Virus record (IMG/VR): IMGVR_UViG_3300044996_000161
Coordinates: 1 to 41,684 of that record
Reading direction: 5' to 3' (one strand)
Length of the DNA stretch: 41,684 bases
DNA from: a virus
Shown: positions 1 through 5,952 of the stretch, piece by piece
How positions within the stretch are numbered: position 1 is the first letter of the stretch
Layout of the letters: each line of letters opens with the position of its first letter
Translations under genes and position numbers: made by a program
Notes under the pieces: generated by a model
Database searches by the model: none
Told to the model about the DNA's origin: nothing
What the model saw: the letters and a program-made list of their open reading frames with translations, nothing else

Positions 1-28
1 GGGTGAAAAGCTATGAAGAATATCTTAA
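1..28. repeat. Terminal direct repeat (left copy)
   Basis: Bases 1-28 are identical to 41657-41684. The repeat contains the SD and first codons of the gene at 13. It shows that the contig closes on itself: either a circularised assembly with a 28-base overlap or a circularly permuted/terminally redundant phage chromosome. A 28-bp repeat alone does not prove a physical terminal repeat. Confidence 0.9.
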
Positions 29-123
29 TAGTTTTTTGGCCTGTAACATTTCTGATTTATGTGTGGTTAATCTTGGGTAAACTGATAATTAACAGTGCTC
101 AAAGAGCTTACAAAAGCGAGTAG
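13..123 (+). CDS. Small single-helix membrane protein (36 aa)
   Basis: This 36-residue ORF starts 'MKNILIVFWP'. One hydrophobic stretch at about residues 3-24 is followed by a short, mostly polar tail ending 'RAYKSE'. The start is fixed by a strong SD (GGGGGTGA), seen in full at the right end of the window (41655-41662), where the gene's first 16 bases are repeated. It follows the gene at 41327 on the closed genome. It is probably an inner-membrane microprotein of the early region; no family is recognised. Host-membrane modulation or superinfection exclusion is only a guess from small size and the presence of several similar genes. Confidence 0.6.
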   Translation: MKNILIVFWPVTFLIYVWLILGKLIINSAQRAYKSE

Positions 124-146
124 TAATAATATGCTAGTTTTGGGTT

Positions 147-172
147 CTTGCCTATAAGAAATTGTAGGCAAG
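147..172 (+). other. Intergenic hairpin
   Basis: A perfect 8-bp inverted repeat (CTTGCCTA, 147-154; TAGGCAAG, 165-172) has a 10-nt loop. No U-tract follows, so it is not a standard intrinsic terminator. It lies between two small genes and could stabilise or process the early mRNA. Confidence 0.4.
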
Positions 173-211
173 TGCAAAAAACTAAATTTAAAAAGAAAGA
201 AGGTAAATAAT

Positions 212-370
212 ATGGATAAAGAAACTTTAGAAGCATTAAAAACTATTCTACAAACATTAGAATATAGTAATAAAACAAACGATTTTTCTTATTTCATTTT
301 AAATTCAAATAACGTAAGAAACGACTTAATAAAAGTTAAAGACTGGCTTACGGAAACCAGAATATCATAA
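212..370 (+). CDS. Small hypothetical protein (52 aa)
   Basis: This 52-residue, probably all-helical protein begins 'MDKETLEALK' and ends 'KVKDWLTETRIS'. The start is supported by an AAGAAGG SD about 9 nt upstream. It shows no membrane segment, cysteine pair or recognisable domain. It lies in the early cluster just upstream of a strong promoter (378-406) and so belongs to the transcription unit that begins near 41076. Function unknown. Confidence 0.55.
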   Translation: MDKETLEALKTILQTLEYSNKTNDFSYFILNSNNVRNDLIKVKDWLTETRIS

Positions 371-377
371 TCAACTA

Positions 378-406
378 TTGACAGATAAATACAAATAGTG
401 TATAAT
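378..406 (+). promoter_or_regulatory. Early sigma70-type promoter
   Basis: A perfect -35 TTGACA (378-383), a 17-nt spacer ending ATAGTG and a perfect -10 TATAAT (401-406). The predicted start near 413 gives a 17-nt leader with an AAAGG SD before the ATG at 430. The ATAGTG extension is shared with the promoters at 5723 and 41040. Confidence 0.85.
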
Positions 407-429
407 ACACACTAGAAAGGTAGAAAGCT

Positions 430-654
430 ATGAACCAAAAACTTCAGAACAAATTCAATGAGATTTTAGATGAGACACAAAAGTTGCTGGAAGAACAAAG
501 TAAAAATCTAAAAGAAGGAAAAGACGTAGTGGATTTATCAGCGATAAATCAAAGAACCATTATAGAATTATTCCATCTAGTCTTAACTGAAATCTCAGAT
601 TTGACAGACCGAATTAAAACAATTAAAGCTATGATGATGGAAGAAATGAACTAA
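430..654 (+). CDS. Coiled-coil hypothetical protein (74 aa)
   Basis: A 74-aa, strongly charged helical protein. Heptad-like segments fill most of its length (residues 1-30 and 45-74), so it is probably an oligomeric coiled coil. It is the first gene after the promoter at 378-406. The next gene starts 1 nt after its stop, so the two are co-transcribed and probably translationally coupled. Being first behind one of the strongest promoters suggests high early expression. No catalytic or DNA-binding motif is visible. Function unknown. Confidence 0.7.
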   Translation: MNQKLQNKFNEILDETQKLLEEQSKNLKEGKDVVDLSAINQRTIIELFHLVLTEISDLTDRIKTIKAMMMEEMN

Positions 655-655
655 T

Positions 656-745
656 ATGGAAAAAATCATTGACAGCATCGCTCCATTTATAATGTTATTC
701 GCAGTTCTTTATTTAATTGGACAAATTATCAGAGCGTTAATATGA
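656..745 (+). CDS. 29-aa single-helix membrane microprotein
   Basis: This very small ORF (starts 'MEKIIDSIAP', ends 'GQIIRALI') has one hydrophobic helix at about residues 5-27. It sits in a tight operon: its ATG comes 1 nt after the previous stop, and its TGA overlaps the next start as ATGA at 742-745. That spacing on both sides is the main evidence that it is real. No family is recognised. Confidence 0.55.
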   Translation: MEKIIDSIAPFIMLFAVLYLIGQIIRALI

Positions 746-1326
746 AACAACAACCTTTTTCTTTAGGTATAGAACACAAAATATTTAATAATGAAGTTAG
801 AAAACGTAGACTAGAACGACATCTATCTCAAATTAAATTAGCTTCACTTTTAAGGTGTTCCGAAGCAGTTATCTCTAATATTGAAAACTTTAGAAGTTAT
901 CCCAGAAAAGAATTAGCTAATAAAATGGCTAAGTTTTTTGAAACCAGTGTCTTAACTCTATTTCCAAACTGGCTCAAACTATTTAAACCAAAACAAACGA
1001 AAATAATTACAGAACACTTTATCACTTCTCCGTTATTGGAAACTATAAATCCTTTATTGATTACAGATGGAAACAAACAAATGGAAGATATTTTTGATAA
1101 AGAACTTCTAAAAAGAGGTATAGAAAGTGCTATGCTAAGTTTAACTACTAGAGAAAAAACTGTTTTAATAAACAGGTTTGGTCTTAAAGATAATATCCCT
1201 CAAACATTGGAAGAAATTGGAAATAAATTTGGCGTAACAAGAGAACGTATCAGAAGTATAGAAGCAAAGGCAATCAGAAAATTAAAACATCCAAGTAGAT
1301 TAAGGAAATTACAGACTTTTATATGA
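742..1326 (+). CDS. XRE-type HTH fused to sigma-70 region 4
   Basis: This 194-aa DNA-binding regulator has two modules. Residues about 18-72 form an XRE/Cro-type HTH. Residues about 134-190 closely match sigma-70 region 4: 'LTTREKTVLINRFGL', then 'TLEEIG' (155-160), 'GVTRERIRSIEAKAIRKL' (164-181) and 'HPSR'. In sigma factors region 4.2 reads the -35 TTGACA. Regions 2 and 3, needed to melt the -10, are absent, so it cannot act alone as a sigma factor. By inference it is an activator, an appropriator of RNA polymerase, or a competitor at -35 sites, and so the main candidate for the early/late switch. It overlaps both neighbours by 4 bp. HTH and region 4 are confident; the role is inferred. Confidence 0.88.
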   Translation: MKQQPFSLGIEHKIFNNEVRKRRLERHLSQIKLASLLRCSEAVISNIENFRSYPRKELANKMAKFFETSVLTLFPNWLKLFKPKQTKIITEHFITSPLLETINPLLITDGNKQMEDIFDKELLKRGIESAMLSLTTREKTVLINRFGLKDNIPQTLEEIGNKFGVTRERIRSIEAKAIRKLKHPSRLRKLQTFI

Positions 1327-1595
1327 AAGTTAAAACAATCAAACTTTATAAGGAATTTAAAAAGGGCTTACCTAATTACAGCAATCTAACAGTAGGAATG
1401 GGAATGGAATTTAAAGTTGGCAACGATGAACAAGCGGATTTACAAGAGGCTTGGGAAATTATCAATAGGGAAATCACAATACAAGCAGATAGCACAGACC
1501 CAAACTGGATAGCACAAAGAGAATTAAAAGATGGTTACAAAGTTACAATTAAAGTACCTAAGAAGGCAGAAAATAAAGGGGGTGAAAATGTATAG
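1323..1595 (+). CDS. Hypothetical protein (90 aa)
   Basis: A 90-aa protein starting in an ATGA overlap with the sigma-4 regulator, so translation is coupled. It contains 'GMGMEFKVGNDEQADLQEAW' (residues 25-44) and a lysine-rich end. Short phage proteins of this type, with an 'E/Q-A-W-x-x-I/V' helix, recur in early regions, but I cannot assign a characterised family. The next gene starts inside its 3' end, with its SD (GGGGGTGA) in this coding sequence. Function unknown; co-expression with the regulator suggests an early role. Confidence 0.65.
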   Translation: MKVKTIKLYKEFKKGLPNYSNLTVGMGMEFKVGNDEQADLQEAWEIINREITIQADSTDPNWIAQRELKDGYKVTIKVPKKAENKGGENV

Positions 1596-1890
1596 CAAAT
1601 TTTGTCATTGGCTGGATATGAAAATCAATAAATCCACTTCCTATAAATTATCAGAAGAAAAGGATAATTTTGGACTACACAATGTCTTATACCACGCCTA
1701 CAGACGCTTAATTTATCCGCTTAAAGAAAAAGGGTGGTTTGGATATTGCGATTGGTGCGGTAAATTTCATAAAGGACTAGAAACGGCTATGGTGGGTGCG
1801 GATGTAGATTTTGACGGAGAAGCTATGGTTAATGTTCCTGAATGGGGTAAGGTTTGCCAGAAATGTTTACCTGAATTAGAGCCTGACTAA
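1588..1890 (+). CDS. Zinc-ribbon hypothetical protein (100 aa)
   Basis: The start at 1588 is preferred over an upstream in-frame start (1531), because AAAGGGGGTGA lies 4-5 nt before this ATG. The 100-aa product has two cysteine pairs, 'YCDWCGKFHKGLE' near residues 52-64 and 'VCQKCLPELEPD' at the C terminus. That is a CxxC...CxxC zinc ribbon around a 'DVDFDGEAMVNVPEWG' segment. Such microproteins usually bind nucleic acid or dock on host proteins. It overlaps the previous stop by 8 nt and is followed 2 nt later by the next start. Confidence 0.7.
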   Translation: MYSKFCHWLDMKINKSTSYKLSEEKDNFGLHNVLYHAYRRLIYPLKEKGWFGYCDWCGKFHKGLETAMVGADVDFDGEAMVNVPEWGKVCQKCLPELEPD

Positions 1891-1892
1891 AT

Positions 1893-2153
1893 ATGCCAGA
1901 CAAATTTATTATTCATTCTTGTAAGGACTTAACTTGTGAATTTCACAAAGTCGCAGTCTTAAAATGCGAACTTAGGGAATATTTACAGAAACAAGCTGGT
2001 AAATACTGGAAAGACACAAAAAACAAAGACGATATTTGGAGATTTATAAACTGGGTATGTCAAGAAAAGAAAGTGCCTAAAATTAAATTAAGTAAACAGT
2101 ATAAAAGCGATTTAATAAACTATGGGGGATATGCAGAAGGACCCAAAAAATAA
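1893..2153 (+). CDS. Cysteine-containing hypothetical protein (86 aa)
   Basis: An 86-aa basic protein starting 2 nt after the previous stop. Cysteines at residues 10, 15 and 25 ('SCKDLTC', 'LKCEL') plus H18 could form a small metal site; the rest is helical and lysine-rich. No SD is visible, so expression probably depends on coupling. A long antisense ORF over the next gene (2120-2635) overlaps its 3' end and is judged spurious. Function unknown. Confidence 0.6.
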   Translation: MPDKFIIHSCKDLTCEFHKVAVLKCELREYLQKQAGKYWKDTKNKDDIWRFINWVCQEKKVPKIKLSKQYKSDLINYGGYAEGPKK

Positions 2154-2168
2154 TAAGGAGAAAAAATT

Positions 2169-2669
2169 ATGAGAGAAATTAAATTTAGAGCGTGGCATAC
2201 AAAATTAAAGAAAATGTTTAGTTCCGAAGAAATGGGGCAAGACCAACTAACCTTATCACCAGATGGCAGAGGTTTTGTAAATGTTAGTGGGGTATCTACA
2301 AGATTGAGCCAGTATATTCCAGAAATGATACCAATGCAATTTACTGGCCTAAAAGACAAAAACGGAAAAGAAATATACGAGGGGGATATTTTAGTCGGTG
2401 AGGAACAAGTTATTGCTGATAATAGAAAACCATCTGGAAATTTTATTAGTATTACTAAAAACGATAATTTTAAATATATTGATGGGAAAATAGGGACAAG
2501 ATATTTTGGTAAGCCGTTAATTATTGTTGAGTGGAAAATGGAAAGTTGTGGATTTGAACCATTTTCAGATAGCGAAAAAAATTGTGGACATTGTGGAGGA
2601 GGAAGCAATCCAGAAAATTTTGAAGTTTTCGGCAATATTTATGAGAACCCAGAGCTATTAAAGGAATAA
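2169..2669 (+). CDS. YopX-like phage protein (166 aa)
   Basis: The start 'MREIKFRAWH' and the central 'MQFTGLKDKNGKEIYEGDIL' (residues 57-76) are hallmarks of the YopX family (PF09643), common in early regions of phages and prophages and of unknown biochemical function. 'FEVFGNIYENPELL' at the C terminus is the usual closing motif. A cysteine-rich insert ('CGHCGGG' near residue 140) precedes it. The SD AAGGAG lies 8-9 nt before the ATG. Family assignment is confident; function is unknown even for well-studied members. Confidence 0.9.
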   Translation: MREIKFRAWHTKLKKMFSSEEMGQDQLTLSPDGRGFVNVSGVSTRLSQYIPEMIPMQFTGLKDKNGKEIYEGDILVGEEQVIADNRKPSGNFISITKNDNFKYIDGKIGTRYFGKPLIIVEWKMESCGFEPFSDSEKNCGHCGGGSNPENFEVFGNIYENPELLKE

Positions 2670-2671
2670 CC

Positions 2672-3076
2672 ATGACCAAACCAAATAAAACAGAACAATG
2701 CTTTTGCCAAAGTTATTATGATGACAATGGCATACTACAAAACTGTACTTGCGGTAAGTGTGGTGAATTAGAATGGGAAAAAGAGTTTAAATCAAATTTT
2801 TATGTAGCCGATATATCCAGACTTGATAATGGTAATCTTTGGTTACACTCTGTTATATCCTTTATCCATTCTCTTTTAGCTTCTCAACGCCAAAAATATA
2901 TTGAGGAGATGGAGAGGGAAAAGAAACAACATTTAGATAATATTAGACTTTGGGAAAATAGTGTATTAACGCCAACTGAACCAGATGAAGAAGAAAGAAG
3001 CTGTGTGGTTAGAGAATTAAAAGCGTGTGTTTATACTATTTCCCGCTGTCAGGAAATAGTCAAAGGAAAGTTATAA
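2672..3076 (+). CDS. Hypothetical protein with N-terminal Cys cluster (134 aa)
   Basis: A 134-aa protein starting 2 nt after the YopX-like gene. Residues about 10-30 carry five cysteines ('CFCQSYY', 'NCTCGKCG'), a probable zinc knuckle. The remainder is a long charged helix ('KYIEEMEREKKQHLDN'), probably a coiled coil, with two more cysteines near the end. A short metal-binding head on a helical stalk suggests protein-protein or nucleic-acid contact. No named family; function unknown. Confidence 0.65.
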   Translation: MTKPNKTEQCFCQSYYDDNGILQNCTCGKCGELEWEKEFKSNFYVADISRLDNGNLWLHSVISFIHSLLASQRQKYIEEMEREKKQHLDNIRLWENSVLTPTEPDEEERSCVVRELKACVYTISRCQEIVKGKL

Positions 3077-3095
3077 AAGATATTAGGAAAGAAAT

Positions 3096-3440
3096 ATGTT
3101 TTGTAATGATGACGAAATAACAATTTGTTCTAGTCATAGACAATATCCGACACAGTTAATATGGACATTTGCTTTTCCCTATGCGGAGTATTGGTGTCCT
3201 GCTTGTGGCAAACACGAAGGAATGTTAGGAGCAGGAGTAGCTGTTAAGTGGAATTATAGAATACATCACCGCTATCTTAAATATCTTAAATCTTCAAGAA
3301 AGTTTTTAAGAGCCAAAGGTAGATTGAATTGTGCCTATTTTAAGTATCACAGTAGGAAAATTAAACCAGAAGAAATGCCAGTTAAATTAAGAAAATATTA
3401 TGAAAAACAGGCTACGAAATGGAAATATAAATTTTCTTAG
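3096..3440 (+). CDS. Basic zinc-ribbon hypothetical protein (114 aa)
   Basis: A 114-aa protein rich in Lys, Arg and Tyr. 'WCPACGKHEG' (near residues 33-42) with an upstream cysteine/histidine pair ('CSSHRQYP', 12-19) could bind one zinc. The C-terminal half is strongly basic, which suits nucleic-acid binding. The SD is AGGAAAG before the ATG at 3096. I recognise the general phage CPxCG type but no characterised function. Twenty bases separate it from the gene upstream, so it belongs to the same operon. Confidence 0.65.
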   Translation: MFCNDDEITICSSHRQYPTQLIWTFAFPYAEYWCPACGKHEGMLGAGVAVKWNYRIHHRYLKYLKSSRKFLRAKGRLNCAYFKYHSRKIKPEEMPVKLRKYYEKQATKWKYKFS

Positions 3441-3466
3441 TCATTTAATTATTTAAAGGAGGTAAT

Positions 3467-4588
3467 ATGTCAGTCAAAAAATATACTCTTACTAAAGAAA
3501 CCAAAAAAGAACTTGGGGTAAAATTATTTAGAATTAAAGCCCTAATCTCTTTTGGTAACATTAAAAAGGAAGAATTAGGTGGATGGATAGAAAAAGAAGA
3601 CAATTTATCTCAAGATGGAGACGCATGGGTTTATGAAAACGCATGGGTCTATGGAAACGCACAGGTCTCTGGAAGCGCACGGGTTTATGGAGACACACGG
3701 ATCTCTGAAAACGCACAGGTCTCTGGAAGCGCACGGGTTTATGGAGACACACGGATCTCTGAAAACGCACAGGTCTCTGGAAGCGCACGGGTTTATGGAG
3801 ACGCACGAGTCTATGGAGACGCACAGGTTTATGAAGACGCACGGATCTCTGGAGACGCACAGGTCTATGGAGGCACATGTGTCTCTGGAAATGCCTGGGT
3901 CTCTGGAAACGCCTGGGTCTCTGGAAACGCACGAGTCTATGAAGACACACAGGTCTCTGAAAACGCATGGGTCTATGGAAACGCATGGGTCTATGGAGGC
4001 GCACGGGTCTCTGGAAACGCACAGGTCTATGGAGGCGCATGTGTCTCTGAAAACGCATGTGTCTCTGGAAACGCCTTGGTCTATGGAAACGCATGTGTCT
4101 ATGAAAACGCACAGGTCTCTGGAAGCGCACGGGTCTTTGGAAACGCCTGGGTCTATGGAGGCGCACAGGTCTATGGAAATGCACGGGTCTATGAAAACAC
4201 ACGGGTTTATGGAAACGCATGGGTCTATGAAAACGCACAGGTCTATGGAAATGCCTGGGTCTCTGGAAACGCCTGGGTCTCTGGAAACGCACGAGTCTAT
4301 GAAGACACACAGGTCTCTGAAAACGCACGGGTCTTTGGAAACGCATGGGTCTATGGAGGCGCACAGGTCTATGGAAATGCCTGGGTCTATGGAGACGCAC
4401 GAGTCTATGGAGACGCACAGGTCTATGGAAACGCACAGGTCTATGGAAACGCATTGGTCTATAACAAACTTCTATGTGAATTTGGTTATTACTTTGCATG
4501 TAGGCAAAAAGATTGGCAGATTACGGAAGTACCAGTTGACGAAAATTCTATTCTTTTAGTTATAGATTACAAAAAACCCACAAAGTAA
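3467..4588 (+). CDS. Left-handed beta-helix (hexapeptide repeat) protein, YdcK-like
   Basis: This 373-aa protein has an N-terminal segment ('KALISFGNIKKEELGGWI' at 25-42, then 'NLSQDG') of the kind found in E. coli YdcK and related phage proteins. It is followed by exactly 47 consecutive hexapeptides of the form [G/E]-[NDSG]-[A/T]-x-[V/I]-[Y/S/F] (residues 51-332) and a non-repeat C-terminal cap (333-373). Three hexapeptides make one turn of a left-handed parallel beta helix, so about 15-16 turns are expected. Acyltransferases share the fold but carry a catalytic histidine loop; none is seen, so this is more likely a binding or structural solenoid. The SD AAAGGAGGT is strong. The array is nearly identical at DNA level and so probably prone to length change. 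Confidence 0.85.
   Translation: MSVKKYTLTKETKKELGVKLFRIKALISFGNIKKEELGGWIEKEDNLSQDGDAWVYENAWVYGNAQVSGSARVYGDTRISENAQVSGSARVYGDTRISENAQVSGSARVYGDARVYGDAQVYEDARISGDAQVYGGTCVSGNAWVSGNAWVSGNARVYEDTQVSENAWVYGNAWVYGGARVSGNAQVYGGACVSENACVSGNALVYGNACVYENAQVSGSARVFGNAWVYGGAQVYGNARVYENTRVYGNAWVYENAQVYGNAWVSGNAWVSGNARVYEDTQVSENARVFGNAWVYGGAQVYGNAWVYGDARVYGDAQVYGNAQVYGNALVYNKLLCEFGYYFACRQKDWQITEVPVDENSILLVIDYKKPTK
3617..4462 (+). repeat. 47 tandem copies of an 18-bp coding repeat
   Basis: Forty-seven in-frame 18-bp units encode hexapeptides such as GNAWVY, GNAQVY and GSARVY. Higher-order duplications are visible: a 54-bp block (encoding QVSGSARVYGDTRISENA) occurs twice in tandem and then begins a third time near 3660-3795. 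A longer block encoding WVSGNAWVSGNARVYEDTQV occurs near 3898-3957 and again near 4258-4317. This points to expansion by unequal recombination or slippage. Confidence 0.95.
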
Positions 4589-4636
4589 AACGAATAACCG
4601 GATTTAAAGGTTGTTGGTTAATTATTTAGGAGGAAT

Positions 4637-5194
4637 ATGCAGGAAATTATAATTCAGTCCCAAAGAGATTTAGACAAAGTTCCGGAGAACTTTGAGGGTT
4701 TAATAAAATTTGTAAATTGCAAGGAAATAATTTACATAGAAAAATCATATACCAAGGCAATTTTAATTCTCCTGAATTGTTACATTGAAAGCTGGGGCTC
4801 CTCTCAGAACACGATTAAAAGCTTTGGCTCCTCCCAGAATACGATTAAAAGCTTTGGCTCCTCTCAGAATACAATTGAAAGCTGGGAGTCCTCCCAGAAT
4901 ACGATTAAAAGCTGGGACTCCTCTCAGAATACGATTAAAAGCTTGGGTTCCTCCAAGAACACGATTGAAAGCTGGGATTCCTCTCAGAATACGATTGAAG
5001 GCTGGGGCTCCTCTCAGAATACGATTAAAAGCTGGGGCCCCTCGGTTTTATCAGTTATAAGAAACAATGGCAATTTAGGAATAGACCTTCATGGACACTC
5101 TATTGCTATAATTCCAGAAAAAATCAAAATCAAAAAAGCAAAAACAGCGACAATTGTTTTACCAAAATTCAAAAAAGGTGTTATTCCTTATTAG
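4637..5194 (+). CDS. Decapeptide-repeat (SSQNTIKSWG) solenoid protein (185 aa)
   Basis: The N-terminal domain (residues 1-50) runs into eight tandem decapeptides of consensus SSQNTIKSWG (55-134). A C-terminal region follows with 'LGIDLHGHSIAIIP' (about 147-160) and a basic end. Metagenomic phages often carry related 'SSQ-x-T' arrays. The alternating Ser/Gln/Thr/Ile pattern suits a beta-solenoid with one turn per unit or per two units. The gene follows directly after the other repeat protein, has its own SD (AGGAGG) and is probably co-transcribed. The biochemical role is unknown; binding to host protein or polysaccharide is inference. Confidence 0.8.
   Translation: MQEIIIQSQRDLDKVPENFEGLIKFVNCKEIIYIEKSYTKAILILLNCYIESWGSSQNTIKSFGSSQNTIKSFGSSQNTIESWESSQNTIKSWDSSQNTIKSLGSSKNTIESWDSSQNTIEGWGSSQNTIKSWGPSVLSVIRNNGNLGIDLHGHSIAIIPEKIKIKKAKTATIVLPKFKKGVIPY
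4799..5038 (+). repeat. Eight tandem 30-bp coding repeats
   Basis: Eight 30-bp units encode SSQNTI[K/E]S[W/F/L][G/D/E]. Units differ mostly at third positions and at the G/D/E residue. The period is a multiple of three, which also opens a second reading frame (4785-5060) that is not a gene. Confidence 0.95.
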
Positions 5195-5248
5195 AAAAGG
5201 TATTCGGAAACTGTTATTCAGCCGTCAGGAAATATTAAAGGAGGAGAT

Positions 5249-5476
5249 ATGACACTATTTTTTAACAAAAAAGTATCCCGTAAAAATCCGCTTCATTACG
5301 TTATTCCAATGAATAAAGTTATTTCCTATGCACAAGTTAAGATAAAAAGAGAATTTTTTTTAATTGTTGAATGTAATAAGCCTTTAAAATTTGGTAAAAA
5401 AACAGAAAATAAAATTGCACCCCTACATCAAACATTAAATAAAATTGATAAAATATGTAAGGAAAGGAAAATATGA
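5249..5476 (+). CDS. Hypothetical basic protein (75 aa)
   Basis: A 75-aa, lysine-rich protein with a very good SD (AAAGGAGGAG, about 5-7 nt before the ATG). It begins 'MTLFFNKKVSRKNPLHYVIP' and has a hydrophobic beta-like patch 'EFFLIVEC'. No motif or family is recognised. Its TGA overlaps the next start as ATGA (5473-5476). High basic charge would suit nucleic-acid binding, but nothing specific supports that. Confidence 0.6.
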   Translation: MTLFFNKKVSRKNPLHYVIPMNKVISYAQVKIKREFFLIVECNKPLKFGKKTENKIAPLHQTLNKIDKICKERKI

Positions 5477-5733
5477 AAACCTATCATATTAAAAAACTTA
5501 TTCCTGGATGGAAAATAAAAAGCGACTTTAAAGATATAGAAATGGTCGCAGTAAGAGAAATCACAGAACCTTTTGTAGTCGTTTATAAAAATAAACAAAT
5601 GACAATTAGAAACTGGAACGATAATCTTCATATTCTTGAATTTCCTGATAAGTTTGGTAGACATCAAAGCTATAAACTAGGATACTTTAACTGGAAACCC
5701 GACTTAAACCAACTCACACTTATTGACAATTAA
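5473..5733 (+). CDS. Hypothetical protein (86 aa)
   Basis: An 86-aa protein starting in an ATGA overlap with the gene before it. The sequence ('MVAVREITEPFVVVYKNKQM', residues 24-43, and a C-terminal 'LGYFNWKPDLNQL') reads like a small all-beta fold. The promoter -35 at 5723 lies inside its last codons, so the next transcription unit begins within this gene's end. Function unknown. Confidence 0.6.
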   Translation: MKTYHIKKLIPGWKIKSDFKDIEMVAVREITEPFVVVYKNKQMTIRNWNDNLHILEFPDKFGRHQSYKLGYFNWKPDLNQLTLIDN

Positions 5734-5751
5734 CTACTTATAGTGTATAAT
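5723..5751 (+). promoter_or_regulatory. Early promoter driving a leaderless HTH gene
   Basis: Perfect TTGACA (5723-5728), 17-nt spacer ending ATAGTG, perfect TATAAT (5746-5751). Only 6 nt separate the -10 from the ATG at 5758, so the transcript should start at or next to the A of the start codon. Confidence 0.85.
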
Positions 5752-5757
5752 ATAACT

Positions 5758-5952
5758 ATGGAACAATTATTTATTAAACTGGAAGAAACTGCTCAAATAA
5801 TGGGCTTAAATAAAAGAACTGTAACCCGTTTAATTAAACAAGGAAAGCTAAGAGCTAAAGACGTAAACGCTTCCAAAGGAATTAGACCGCGCTGGATAGT
5901 TCTAAAGGAAGATATTTTAGCCTTAACAAATACCCATGACACTCACAAGTGA
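5758..5952 (+). CDS. Excisionase/MerR-type HTH DNA-binding protein (64 aa)
   Basis: A 64-aa winged HTH of the HTH_17/excisionase kind: 'LEETAQIMGLNKRTVTRLIK' (residues 8-27), then a wing with 'GIRPRWIVLKEDILAL' (41-56). An upstream in-frame GTG (5743) is rejected because the promoter -10 box lies over it; the ATG at 5758 is the first possible start on the mRNA. No integrase is present, so a regulatory rather than recombination-directionality role is likely. It overlaps the next ORF by 17 nt if that ORF's upstream start is used. Confidence 0.82.
   Translation: MEQLFIKLEETAQIMGLNKRTVTRLIKQGKLRAKDVNASKGIRPRWIVLKEDILALTNTHDTHK

Noticed and set aside
2120-2635. 171-aa antisense ORF over the YopX-like gene
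   Set aside because: The sense strand encodes a recognised family; the antisense product is Ser/Pro/Phe-rich without signals.
3561-4499. 312-aa antisense ORF over the same array
   Set aside because: Same periodicity artefact; an Arg/His/Pro repeat peptide with no start signal.
3615-4559. 314-aa ORF in another plus frame over the hexapeptide array
   Set aside because: It exists only because the 18-bp period keeps every frame open. It has no SD and low-complexity METHGSL-type repeats, and the YdcK-like frame explains the region.
3617-5038. Repeats considered as a CRISPR array
   Set aside because: Units are directly adjacent, in frame and coding, with no unique spacers or cas genes.
4785-5060. 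91-aa ORF over the 30-bp repeats
   Set aside because: Periodicity artefact inside the decapeptide-repeat gene; no SD.
5758-5952. Excisionase as evidence of lysogeny
   Set aside because: No integrase or attachment site was found. The same HTH fold serves ordinary regulators.
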